A DNA stretch of 64,000 bases from Owenia fusiformis (Eukaryota; Annelida; Polychaeta; Sabellida; Oweniidae). Each line of letters begins with the position of its first letter. The stretch's first letter is position 1. Below the pieces are notes generated by a model. It had not been told where the DNA came from, searched no databases, and saw only the letters and a list, made by a program, of their open reading frames with translations. Shown here in pieces: positions 38,781 to 52,800 of the stretch. The DNA lies in NCBI GenBank assembly GCA_903813345.2, contig CAIIXF020000007.1, positions 12,209,031 to 12,273,030 on the forward strand, given 5' to 3'. The translations under genes were made by a program, and so were the position numbers.

Positions 38781-39939
38781 AAATAGAATTGAAATACCAC
38801 ATAAATAAACAATAAATATGAATTTGATATATCATTTAAAACTATTTTACCTTCAGTAAGAACCTCGTAATTACATAATGATTTTGTTGCACAGATCCAG
38901 ATCCATCTATTGTATCAACTATATGCTAAGAAATAGTTCGATAGAGTGCAGGATATAGCGAGCATTGTCATGGCAAAATTGGTTTCGTTCTCAAAGTGTT
39001 TATTTACTTTTTATTTCAGAGAAGAATATGTTAAAGCAATTACAATACAGTAACATGGAATACTGTTTTGATTACACTTCAGTTGAGAATTTAGAATTGT
39101 ATACCTTTGGCGTTTTAAGGGGGAAATCTAAAAAAAAAAATTACGCCGTCAAAACTCAAATTACTTGTAAAATAATACATTAAAATAAAACGTGTAAGGT
39201 AACAGCCAAGAACGTGAACAATTGATTTATGTTGATCTCACGTGGCGGTGGTAGTTTTCCGAATACTGTACCACTGCGTCAAAAATGTCAAAATCTCAGT
39301 GATTCGATTCAAAAATTATCATTCAAAAGCATTTAATTGAAGTTTTATATCAGTCAGCACTGAAGCTAACTCAAACGAATGCAAAGGGTACCCCGTATTT
39401 AACTTGTCTGTTCATTCATGGACTTACAAAAGATCGATGGTTTATTTGCACGTTCTCGGCGGTAGCATCGAAGAGTCGACAAAACGCAATCATATGTCGC
39501 ATCAATACTTCGATTATCTTTTATGTGCTAATTGATACAGGAGAGAACGCTGTCAGTACGAAATTACGGAATGCGTCTCCGGATATTGAGAGGCTGTGAT
39601 TTCATTGTAATCGGCATATGTTATATCAGGTGATAATTAGCTGTTTCACACCCTTTTGACATCATCATTTTAATACCCTGAAATCTAGGTTAGATAACAT
39701 TATTTTATTTTAATGAGTTCTATCTACTATTTTTCTTTTCTGATTTAAAAGAAGACACATTTAAAGTCATTATGTACCGAAATCCCAGTTTCGCAGAATA
39801 ATGTCATGTTTACTGTATGTTATATTATATGGGAGAAGATTGGTGTGGAATATTATCTTATATAGAAATGATGAATCTACATGTATTTCTGATTCTCACT
39901 TTAATAATTGCTTACATGATGTTTCGACACGCGCCTAGC
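38781..39939. other. Upstream flank of receptor cyclase gene
   Basis: No gene or element with clear ends was seen. This is the presumed upstream control region of the cyclase gene. Confidence 0.35.
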
Positions 39940-39972
39940 TATAAATAGCGGCGTCTTTTGCTATCCTTCAGT
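39940..39972 (+). promoter_or_regulatory. TATA box and initiator of receptor cyclase gene
   Basis: TATAAATAG at 39940-39948 and the initiator TTCAGTT at 39967-39973, with A+1 at 39970, exactly 30 bp from the first T of the TATA box. The coding ATG follows 178 bp later with a few upstream ATGs in the leader. Confidence 0.65.
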
Positions 39973-40147
39973 TATTGGTATTGGTTCTGTTCTACAACAG
40001 ATTCGATGATGTTTTCTATGAATGTATTGATATAAGTGCCATACATGTTCTTGAAACATACTCTGAAATGGCTAATGACAGTTACTCTATTTAAGAGGAA
40101 TACTAGCGCAAGGATTTGTATCTGAAACAATATTTTTACCATTCGAT

Positions 40148-43100
40148 ATGGTGTTTTTGAAGTGGCTGCTTGGGTGTAGTATCATAATACCCCTTACAGT
40201 CTGGTGTCGGGAATTCAGGATTCTCATTTTACTTCCACGGACTGATAACAATTGGAAATTTTCATTTGGAACAGAAATGTCCGGGGCTGCAGGTAAGAAA
40301 TCAACAAATAGATAGCATGTCAACCATATTATTGTTTTAAAAGTCTTTATTTCAGTTATGACAACATTTTAAACCAGTCGTAGCCAATATGCATTGAATT
40401 ATTTATTTTCTGAGTTTTGTAAATGGAATGATCCTTGACGTTATGGTCCAAGATTGTGATGATGGTTCTTGAAAGGAAGACATTGTTTCTTTTCACGTTT
40501 GAAACATGAATGGAATAGAGAAGGGGGCGTTGGGAGTTTCAATTCTGGATCTTAACTCTTTAATAACTTTTTATACTTCAAAGCCTCTCAATCAAACCAT
40601 AAAAAGGTAGCTGGTGTGTCTAGGGCTATCTCGTAGCCGTTTATTGTCATAAAAACACTATAGAACTCTACATGTTTGTTTCATAACATAGTTTTTTGTT
40701 GATAAACAACACAAACATATTTATATATACATACATCGAAAATGATATTATGTAAGATAAAGATAAAAATAAGACTTTACATAATATATAATAAATTACG
40801 TAACATATTTGATGCTTGAGAAAAAGATATGTATACGCTGTACATATATCGAAAATGAAATAATATAGGATAAATATTTAATATGGCATTACATAATTTA
40901 AAATTAATTCAGGTAAACAGTACGTAATATATGATTTGATGGTTAAGAAAAAGGATGCAAATGATGACACGATTGTCCTTAACAGGTGGTGCTATTGTGG
41001 GGATGGATGGCGGAAAATATAGTTTAATCCTTTTCGTATTTTCGAAATCTCTGTTTCACAATTTGAAAATTTAAACATATAAGTATGCATTCAAACATGT
41101 ATACGGTTTGCTAGCAATTTACTGAATGACCAGTATTTGATCAAGTTTGATATGATCCATTTATCCCAACATTTACATTCCCTATCGCTTTTACTTCCTT
41201 ATATCACGTAATAGGAATGTAAGAGACGGCAATACCTCTATGTAATTGCTAGTGTGAACGACGCAGGAGTATTAGTATTATTATTTAATTAATATCACTT
41301 TGTTTAATTATCTGCTATATAATATATTGTAAATTATAATTTTTGTTGTCCATAAATGTATTTCAGCTATTATAACTCTAATTAGCAGTATACTATGAGG
41401 TTATATAATGCTTGATTCTGTATATCGTGTTTATACTCAAGTGAGTATATGATATATTCACGAGTGACCGAAGGGAACGAGTGAATATATCATATACTCA
41501 CGAGAGTATAGCGATATACAATATCAACCATTATATGATCTTATTATCCCACCCTAATCTTTAATCAATAAGAGGTTAATCTAAATTCAGCAGTTGTATA
41601 TCGAGTCGAAGAGTTGTATACGCTGCCCAAGAGTTGTATACGCTATCCAGGAGTTGTATATCGTTCTCAAGACTAAGAGTTGTATACGATGAGTGTTGGT
41701 TTTATATTGCAGTTATACAATGCTATTATACAATCATATAAAGCACTTAGGGTGGGATAAAATACAATAGGTGACATATAAGATGACATACACTACAGTG
41801 TACACACAGCTCAAAAGCATCATATTTAATACAAAAGCGCTATACGTAATATAAATAACAGTTCTTATCATTTTTCTGTTGTCGCTACTTTCAGCATTGG
41901 AAGCGATAGACTTTGCCAACGCCAATATACTCACCGGCAACAATTTATTGACAGCGGACTTTGCCGACACCAGGTGCAACCAGATTCAAGGATTGGGTAA
42001 CGTATATACACGTCGCACGAAACTGGGGACAATGAGCGTAATATTATGGCGTCAAAATATCAAAACAAAACAATGAGCAAATAGACTTATAACGTCAAAA
42101 ACGACAAGCGAACTACATTTTACCAAGTTTAGTCAACCTAAAAATAAGATGCTTTATCCTTATTCAATCCTGGTAAAGTTCACAGAGCAACAAGATCTCG
42201 AGGACAATATTTCAAAAATGTTTTTGATTTTTGAAAAACGGCATAAATGCTCATGTTCCATTGAATTAAATGTGAAATTTTAGTAAAATTCTGATCAGTA
42301 TTTCAAAAGTTATCCCGATTTCAACGAATCGTGTAAGCGTAAAATGTTACGTCTTACAGCGTATTTGACGATGTCGGGGTACATTTAATTTTAAAAATAT
42401 GGTAGATCCCATCAAACTTTTCAAGGAAAAATAATTTCAGTGAAATACTAATAAAAAATACTTCAAAATGACATATAAAGCACATAGTTAGCTTTTTAAA
42501 TAAGGCAGAGATTAACGCTTAAAGCTGAGATTAGCCCGTATTTCCCGAACTGTCCCCAGGTCCGTGCACGTCATAACAACGAGTGAATGTTGATATCTTC
42601 ACGAGTGAGCGCAGTGAATGAGTGAAGATATTGATATCCATGAGTGGATATAAATGGTATTTTTGAAAAGCCATTGGTTTGTCCGGTTATGTGGAACAAA
42701 AATTTGAATTTGAATAAATATATAAGCGCAAATGCCAAAGGGAAGGGTGACTAAAAACCTTAAAGAAACCCAACAAGAAAAGCAAACTGTAAGTGTAAAT
42801 CTGTCATAAGAAAAGTAGACCCTTTATATTCCAAAACCATGATCTAACGTGAAAAGAAACAATGTCTAGATCTAACATCCCCCTCCCCCTCCAATCGAGA
42901 ACCAATATCACAATCCAGGACCAGAACACCAAGGGACATTTCATTCATACTGAAGTCATTATACAATACATGTTGAAGAGAAATTGTAAAAATTAATAGC
43001 CAATACTCATAACATCAAAAATAGTAGATACTAGTACTCAAAAGATTCGATCCCTATTTCTCAACCGTTAATGCCATTGAAATGAAAAAAAGTTTCAAAG

Positions 43101-43834
43101 CTAAAGATTGATAAAAAATTGAAAAAATCTTTAAATAAATTGAAAAAGTTAATAAGAATTTGCTATTCTACTCAAACATTGCTCATATACTTCTGATGAG
43201 ATATGTTTTATTTTATTAACCATGCTCTGCTATATAGCAGTCCTGCTACTATAATTCACAATTTATATTTTAGGCATCGCTGTGGACAAGTTAACATCAA
43301 TTAAATACAGTGCCATAGTTGGCCCGCCCTGTTCCGGTGTATGCAAGCACGTGGGTCGATTGGCAGCTTACAAGAATATCCCTATGTTTAATGGTGTGTG
43401 TCAAGGCATTGAGATGCTTAACAAAGACGTGTTTTCAGTAAGTTAATTTATATTAGATTATTACAACAATAATGTATTTTGTCATTAACTGAATTATTTA
43501 TTGTATTCATATAGTAGTTTGACTATAAAGATAAATGAATCTTCACAGATACTTGGAAATGACGAACTATAGTTCTTTCAGACTCTCACACGCTTTCTTG
43601 GCACATTTGATTTGGTTGGTGGTGCTGTTGCTTCATTTCTAAAGTCATATAATTGGAACCGTATCAGCATAATTTCCCAAAAGCACAAAGATTCAATATG
43701 GATACTTACACGAGATGCTGTAGCATTTTTAGCAGAGAAGAATAACATAACCGTCGCAACAGAAGAAACGCTGGATCTTATCCCCGGGCCAACACATCTG
43801 TCACAATTTAAAACAGCTGTGACTACAAGCAGAG
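40148..43834 (+). CDS. Cyclase exons 1-4: signal peptide and N-lobe of ectodomain
   Basis: Exon 1 gives the signal peptide and [20 protein letters not shown], the usual first strand of a periplasmic-binding-protein fold. Exons 2-3 give [12 protein letters not shown] and [20 protein letters not shown], with the GP.C...VGRLA pattern seen in ANF-receptor domains. Exon 4 gives [20 protein letters not shown], then W-N-R-I-S-I-I. Exon 4 ends AGCAGAG|GTGAGG, phase 1. Confidence 0.92.
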
Positions 43835-46800
43835 GTGAGGAGAAATAACTGGTATAATAAAAAGTTACAATTTGCATGTATTTGTGAAAAGAAAATTACT
43901 GAATATCAAGTATCAGGATTTGGTTGTTTAAGATCATAATTTGAAAAGATAACAGCCTTTATTATATCACTATCTAGCTAGCGACAGTATGATTGGTCAA
44001 AACCGGGTCACATGTCGTGGGATATCTGGCGATATTCAATGGCAATGCTAATCAGATAAGACAACCGTGAGATATCTAGCGATATCCCACGCTCCCGGGA
44101 ATTTTCAAAGAATTTGTTTTCGTTCAGTGTAAATAATTCAGTTCAGTGTAAGTCAAAATGGCAGACGAACCGAGTAGATTCGTAAAAATATCAATGTTAA
44201 CCTATGACTTAATAATATTAGGGATGTTTAGCTAGACAGTGATATAATAAAACAAATATTTCACTCTATTTTCGGTGAATACCTGTAGCACTTTCACAAG
44301 GTGATATTCCACTTGCCCATCGGGCTTCGTGGAATATCACTTGTGAAAGATGTACAGGTATTTTACTCACTTCGAGAGCCATGTTAAATTTTGACACTTA
44401 TGGCTCTCAAACGGAGAAGTGAACAGCTGATCAATAGTGACCTTTGAAATCGAATTAAGTCGATCAGCGGCTTACTTTTGGTCTCTAACTGTGTATTACA
44501 TCAGTATCATCGATCCATGTAAGTATTGGAGCGCTGGAGTACTTCTTTTTCGATCAAGACTTGTAAATTGTTCATCGAGTGAAAGTTTTTTAGACCTATT
44601 TCCAATATTGTGGGTTGATAGGTGCGAGATACGCAACGAACGAAATGAATTTTGAAAATTAGTTAGGTTCGGACAACCTCCGGAGTTTTACGAAAATGTC
44701 CGAGCAGAAACCGCCATATTGGAATTTGGCAGTAAAACGATTCACTCGACTAACAATTACAAGTCTTGATCGAAAAAGAAGTACTCCAGCGCTCCAATAC
44801 TTACACGGATTGATGATACTGATGTAAGACACAGTTAGAGACCAAAAGTAAGCCGCTGATCGACTTAATTCGATTTCAAAGGTCACAATCATTGAGCTGT
44901 CCAAATGCTCCGTGGGAAAGCTATTATATCAAAATCCAAATAGCTTTCGCAGGAAGTAACAGGTATTCACCTCAATAGAGTGAAATATTTGTTCAATATT
45001 AGCAATATTCCATTTTAACTTTGCACGATCACAAATCAATTATTCATAAAACTTTTCAGTCGCAGTTGTTTTCTAATACTGAATAATAAACAGAAAATTA
45101 CTGAAAAAAGCTAGGAATACCATTGCTTTCTTTGGAGTTATTTAGCAGTAACTAACTTGACAATTAAGATTACAATCCATTTGTACACCAGCGAATATTT
45201 CAAACTCAGGTGTTATGAAGCATTATCCCTTCTATATATGGGCTCCTTGTATATTACTGAGAAAAGAGCAGAAACCTGGCTAACTTTTGCATGAAATCTA
45301 CTGTTTTGATACTTACGTATGCATCAAAGAAGTATTGCCTGATCAAAACCCTTGAATAATAAGTTAATTTTATGTAAAATTAGTTCGTCATAGCTATTCT
45401 TATTTCAAGATGAAGGGTGCTCTATACACAAAAGGTTTTCCTATCATCGTGGCGTCATATGAATGTTGAAAAAGGCAATGTTTTTATGTTCGGTATAAAG
45501 TTGAATTAAAAGAAGTCTGAAAAACACTAAGTCCTGCGTGCTACAGTACATTAAAATGTCATTAAGAGGATTGGGTGGTACGTTAAGTCAACGATTTACT
45601 TTATATCATTTTAGTCATTTTAAGCCATATTTTCAGAGATTTTGTAAATTGAGATTAAGCTCACTGTCTTATGTTGAATTACACATTCATGAGTAATTAA
45701 TAATTTAGAAAGCTTGTCATCAATAGTTCCTTGTCACACTATATCCATGTCAATGCAGAAATGATCATTTTAATATGTTAAGCATTATATAACAGAAGCA
45801 ATCCAATCTCCGTTCCTGGAACACGCATCTGCTGGATGACATGCCAGGAAATATTATGTTTCACAAGTGAAAGGATGAGATAGAACTGTATATTATTATA
45901 CCGTGATTATTGTTCCGTACTGAACTTTTAACTTTACATAATATCTATCTACAACTACAGGGTGATCAGGCGAACTGTTCAATAAAAACATGGTGTGCAG
46001 TATAATTTTACATTGTTATATAATTGTTAATTTTGTATAAATATTGCATCATATGATAGTACTTTAATTTTCAGACATTGTTTTTTGTTGTAATGGAAAT
46101 AAATGATTTTTGATTTTTTTACACAATATTAACATAATGATTTAAGAATTTTGAATACAAAAGCAGATAATAGATATAAAACTGAAGGAGTAATGCAATG
46201 CTTAGTCACACCACTACATTAATTTTGTTATTAGATTGTCAAAACAGATCAAGAAATAGGGGCGATCCCTATATTCTTGTAAAAATGCTCTTTTTGTGAT
46301 TTTTCAAATATCCTTCTCATTTTCAGAACATATAGGGTGTTCAGGAAATAAAGATAATAATGTCATAACTTTTTTTATTTGTTCATGGATTGCATTGAAA
46401 GTTTGAGAGATTATAGGTTTAACATATTTTAACTTCCTGAACACCCTGTACACGATTATTTCACATACAATGCGTAGATATTATTATTGTTAAAGCTATA
46501 TCTTAAATAGATTTTGAGATAAGGTTACCAATGGTAACCTGTATTTAGGGTAGGCAGGTCAGTTAAATTATAACTGAATTGTCATTAGCTCACATGCTAT
46601 TGCAATCACTCACTTGTCCGTCTGTCTGTCCGTCTGTCCGTCAGTCTGTCAACAATTGGCCAATTTTAAAACCTCTGTTAATAGGATTCCCTTTTCAAGT
46701 TATTTTTTTTCAACATCAATAAAGAAAAAAACCTATGACTCCTGGTTCAAAAGCTCGCCTATTTTCAAAATGGCCGCCATTTTTGTCTCGTGAAATTCAC

Positions 46801-49800
46801 TTTTGGACCATTTGCTTTAAAACCTGTGTCGATAGGATTCCCGTTTTAAGTTATATTTGTTCAACATCAATACAGAAAACTCCCTTATGACTCCTGGTTC
46901 AAAAGCTCGCCTATTTTCAAAATGGTCGCCGTTTTCGTCTCGAAAACATTTTACCCTGTATCTTATTAACGATTAGTATCCAAGCCTAGTGCACCATGCC
47001 ACAGTGTTCGGGAGAGACTGGCCTAGCCTGCTATAACAATCTTACCATGGGTTGTCCACCGAATTTTTGAGATAAATAAACTTGGAGACACTAACCCCCT
47101 CTATCGTCCGATTTCTCAGAGAATTCTGGTAAAATCACCAAGGTCAAAATCACTCCGCCGCCAGCTTAACTGTCACGTTGCTCATAAGTAGCATATAAGT
47201 TCCTAGAAGACGTTGCACATTTTCGTTCTTTACACATCGAGGCAACGTAAACATGAGACATCTATTGATGGTATAAAAAGAACGTTGTTGTAACGTGTCT
47301 GTAAAGTTCGTTAGTGTGGAAAACATAACAATCAGGAACGTTTGATTTTTTACTACATTGGTCCATATGTGACGTAACTCAAACGTTAAAATTCAACGTT
47401 GTCAAAACAGGATTTTAATATCAAAATATTTGTTGGTGGAAAAAAACATGACAAAAACTTTGTGTTCTCACTAAGTCGGTTCATTTCCGACGTATTGTTA
47501 ACGTTAAAATTTAACGTTGTCGAAACGTTTTTTCGATTTGAAATAACCTCAAAACGTGACGTCAATAATGACGTTCATGGACCGTATTGATCTGACGTTA
47601 TTTAAATATTCAGCAAAACGTCGATGGATGGTTGAATTTCAACATTGTGGAAATGGCTTCAAAATATTTGTGAGTTAAGGAAACGTTACAAAGACGTCAA
47701 TATGTTCTCACTAAATCGGTTCATTACCGACGTTATTTTAATGATAAAAGTTAACGTTGTCAAAACGTTCTTACGATGTGAAATAACCTCAAAACGTGAC
47801 GTCGAAAATAACGTACATGTATTGTCCAGATCCAACGTTACAAATAAAAAAAATTTCTAACCCTGCTAGAACGTTAAGTACCCGGTCACCCGGTTACCCG
47901 GTTACCCGGTCACCCGGTTTTTTACACAAACCCTGTCGATAGGATTCCCGTTTTAAGTTACTTTTGTTCAACATCAATTCAGAAAACTATCCTATGACTC
48001 CTGGCTCAAAAGCTTGCCTATTTTCAAAATGGTCGCCATTTTTGTCTTGCGAAATTCACGTGTGGCCCATTTCCTAACTTTACAAATAATTTCAGGTGTG
48101 CTGCATTGTAAAAGATCATGTCACTGTAGAGAGTAGTTGTATGAAATAATTTTGTTACAAAAATTACATCCATTTCTTTTATCTTCTACCATTTTAGCCA
48201 TCATTAACTTTTGAGCAACACCATGTGAGCCCAGTACCCACGGTACTATTTTTTCATTTTGATTATTTTAAAGCATGCAGAAATCATACATTTTTTCATA
48301 AAACTATATGAATATATATCTAATAATTTAACTGACCAGCTTACCCTCAATACAGATTACCATGGCAATCTTATCTCAAAATTAATTCAAGATTTGGTCC
48401 ACAATGACCTGAAGATGCATTTGATCTGTTTAAGATAGGTACCGAAGAATGATTAAAATAACAAATTTCTAATATCCATTTTATATCTAATAATTTAACT
48501 AACCTGCTTACCCTCAATACAGATTGCCATGGCAATCTTATCTCAAGATTAATTCAAGATGTAGCTATAATATTTTACCATAATATGTGTGATAACATAA
48601 TCTCCATGTTCTGAAAAAATGATAGGATATATGAATAAAATCATAAAATGATAGCATTTTTATCAAAGTTTATGGATCGACCCTTAATTGTATTTCTTTT
48701 TCAGTTGTTGTCATATCTGTGCGCGGGGAAGTGTTTCGTGAGTTGATGCTGTATGCTTACGACATGGGCCTCATAAATGGAGACTACATATTCATATGTA
48801 TAAACTACTACACGCAGAAGCGAGTCTACGGGGATTTCTCATGGCAACAGGTCTGTATTATTATAGAAATGCATTTCTCGATTAATTTGAGAACTAGAAC
48901 TAAGGATACCAAACTTGTCTTTGCCCGTTAACAATGAGATAACAAAGCTAGATAAACTGCTTTGCCAAATAATTATATTTATAATAATGTATTTCCTTGT
49001 AATCAATATAACTCATTGTAAATTCGGTAATAAAAAACAGGCCAAGCCGAATAATTGATGGATCATGAGGTTTTGCCAACCAAAGACTTATATATTTCAT
49101 AATTCTTGTTTGCGTTGGTCTCAACTTGGAACGCCTGCTTGCATGTTTTTATTAATAAAGTGTTGTTCATTCGTTGGCATCAGTCGCAAATCGCAATGAT
49201 TATTCGTTTCGTTCAGTGCAGTTTGTCCTCGGTGCTACACAAAACGAAATACGTTTAAAGCACCCGGAATTGATACACTATGCCAAATAAATAGTTTCAA
49301 TATTGTAGGGCAACCATCGGGATGCTGATCTTCGGGAAGCTCTAACTGCCGTCTTCTGGTTTAATTACTTTGAACCCCCGACTTCTGAATACAAATCATT
49401 TCAAAGAAGGGTCATCAAAAGATCGAAGACTGAATTTAATTTCACATATGCACCCGATGAACAAGTAAGCATTATGTTTTATACACGAATTTAATAATAG
49501 GGAGTTTAAGTAAAAGCAATATAACACGATTTAAGGCAATTTTAGCAAAATATTTCTCATATATAAATAATACTATCTTACCTTGATACCAGAATTTGTT
49601 CAACCCATATTACTGAAGGCTATCGGAGATTTCTCATATTAAAGTAGGTACATTGAAATTGGGTTTACATTGCCCAGTTCCGGATTGTACACTGAAGTTT
49701 ATGACGTCAGCAAAGCATGAATTTAAACAGTTTCTTGCATTACGTTCCGAGCAATACAATCTTTCCTGTTAGGGCTAAACTCGGGGTAAATTCCATCTAC

Positions 49801-52800
49801 CTTTGAAAATAGTTGTTCTCGTGTTTCGCACATAGTAATTGAATGTCTTATTAATTAAATGTTTCTGAAGTTATAGTTAATAGAACCAAATTAGCTCTAA
49901 ATATTAATGACGCCATAACAGGACATTTGAGCCGACTGTCACCACCCTAGTTTTCACTTGCAAGAAAGAGGATAGCCTTTTCATTGGAACATCTCACAGG
50001 TTATAGCCTCGATCTGAATATCAGTCAGATGACCTTTGAATTTTTGAGTAGGAAATCCCAAACTGGGGCAATTGAGTTAACAGTGCAAATTCACATTCTG
50101 TTGATAACGCTGAACTGTGAAGCCCAAACACAAATAAAGTCAGTTAAAACGTTGTTTAAAGACTGAGAGCAGGTATAAAAGGCAGATGGAACAGCCCACA
50201 AAGCCAAATATGGCAGTTTAAAGGTCCAGTTCAAACAAAATGAGAAAATTTTCAAACTTTCTGCTATAACAAGATTGTTATGATGAGTTACAAGCTCTTT
50301 TTTGTTACAGTGGTTCATGAATCTATAATGACTATAAATTTCAAATCAAATTCTGAAAATGTTGTTTAGTTTTTGTAAAATAAGACAATTTCTTTTTGTA
50401 AATATGCTCATTAGCATAACTGACAGTTTAAATTTCAGCCAATGGGCATCTCTTATCCGTCTAGAAGTAAACAAACATAGCATAAGGCTGTATCTCACTT
50501 GTAGCAGACCATGTGTTTCTGTTTATGCTGGACATTTAAACTGACCACATTAGCACTGATTGGCTGAGCTGTGACAGCTTGATTAATAGCTTCACCCGGG
50601 TCCAAATCTCTGGGCCTTTAAGCAACATTGTGCTTGGGGATTCAGTATTTCTTATTCATATAAAGTTTGAACATTTCAATCGTTCCACATACTATCACTT
50701 TAAATACGCCCTATCCGTATGTTTCTAACGGATGAGTTTAGGTAATGGTAATTGCACTTTGTATAATTGTTTTTAAAAAAGATTAATGTAAACGCACACC
50801 GGAATAGCCTGACAATGGTAAGGTCAGATACCGTTGTCAAAAATGGCGGACATAACCGTCGCTTCAACTCATCAATCACTTGGTCCTCGTTCCACGGGAC
50901 TTTATCGTCGCTAATCCTGGGCATGTGTTAAGCTCGTGTGATGATGTATTATATTAAATTCCAATTTCTATCAAATGAGGTCGTGAATTGTCACAATATG
51001 GCTTCTTCGATATCGTTAATATGTAATTCTATTATGATAATGAAACTGAATTTCTGGCACAGACTTTGTATTCCGCAACGTGTAAGTCATATTCTCGAGT
51101 GAATATGTCAGATTACGCAGGTGAATATGAGGTATTCACTATATCATATTTCAATGCGGAATATGCCATACTCACTTGCGGAATATGTCAGATACCGCAG
51201 GTGAGTATGCCATATTCACTTGTATCACAAATACCACGCAACCATAAATGTATGCCATCTACCGCGTAACACACACACATAAATTACATTTGTTGGAATA
51301 AAAAATGTTTGAAGGGATATAAAGTAATAATTCCAAATGTGAGTGATGTATGATTGTAACCGTTACACATATTACTGATAATCAAACTATAATAATGTGA
51401 GACAATACAACTATCAGCGTAAAACCCTTTATTCTAAACACACTTTTCAAAAAACGAACTTGGTGTTGCTTCAACATCAACTTACTAATCTCAACAATTA
51501 ATGGGTTTATGGAATATAAAAAAATATTGTTTTGATAAGTGAGGTATCAATACCAGGGAGTGATCATTAAATCCGTAAAACGCTAGCGATTTTTGAACAT
51601 ATTCACTACGTTCATGATTACTAGTTGTGTTGGCAACAAAATCACTGGTCCCCACCTGGTTATAAAGATGTTACGTCTTTATAACAAAATGAATGGATTT
51701 CCGTCGGAGGACATTCTTATTTGCATCATTTACACCAAGAGGGGAGGTCGAGTTGTATCAAAATATTTTACTTGTATGTCAATAGTAACATCTGATTACT
51801 GAAAAGCGAATTAGTCACGAGTATACATCCAAGGGCTCCAATAATCGAGTGAGCATTCCTCACTTCAGCAACCAGGACGTTAATAGGCTATTACAAAACG
51901 CAACCAGTACGTTATGAAATTCACCAGATAACGTCCTGGTTGCCGAAGTGAGGAATCCTCACTCGATTAATAGAACTGCTGGAAATGTCTGGCATCTAGT
52001 TCTTCAGTAATCGGATGTTACTATTAATATACGGGTAAAATATTTGAAGACGATGGTGAAAACGATGGAAATTAAGAAATGCTTCTTTATACGTCTTTAT
52101 AACCAGGTGGGGACCAGTGAAAATGATACAAATTAAATGGCGTCGATATAAGCACACACGTGGCAATCTTTAGTACAATGATACAAATAGTACATTCCCT
52201 TTGCATTCGTTCGAGCTTCGTCTTCGGTGGTTTATAACTATAGACTCTGTGCGCAGGGTAACGATTACAATATATCAATTATCGTAAACAAATCCGTAGA
52301 CAGACATCTGATCCAAGGGTTTCACTCCAAAATACCTCTTAATACAAAATTTCCCTAAATATTGTTAAATTGACTAAAAAATATACTTTCGAGTGATTTG
52401 CTCCAGGCCTTGGCAATTGATTTAATATTGACCTAAAAGGGTACTTTCTGAGACAATTTTTGTATGTTTTTCCTCTCAGATTTGCCAGTTTCCATGGTTT
52501 ATGCCCAAAGCCAGAACTGACCGTGCTGCACACAAATAGCCAAATTATTTAGAGTGAACCCCCGGGCATCTGATTGCATGTTGTAATTCATAATATTTAC
52601 AACGAGATATCTGCGAAAATGGAAAATTGACCATTTATATTATTACAAGTCAAGGACGAGAAACTCTCTAATTAACTTCCCGTTAATCTATCTGTTCAGA
52701 TGAGCATAATAATTAAAATAGTGTTGGGAGGAACAACAGATATATTACACAACTGTCAAGATATTACATTTGAACCCTTTACTGAATAATGTATGTATGA

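Larger units (their letters stand above)
43835..48704 (+). other. Cyclase intron 4 (4.9 kb), element-rich
   Basis: Holds a hairpin at about 44020-44090 (GTGGGATATCTGGCGATAT / GATATCTAGCGATATCCCAC), the element at 44262-44982, a small TA-flanked element at 46332-46450, and the repeat complex at 46510-48560. The part 45000-46300 shows nothing clear. Confidence 0.5.

Noticed and set aside
43578-43877. 99-codon minus-strand frame
   Set aside because: Antisense of cyclase exon 4.
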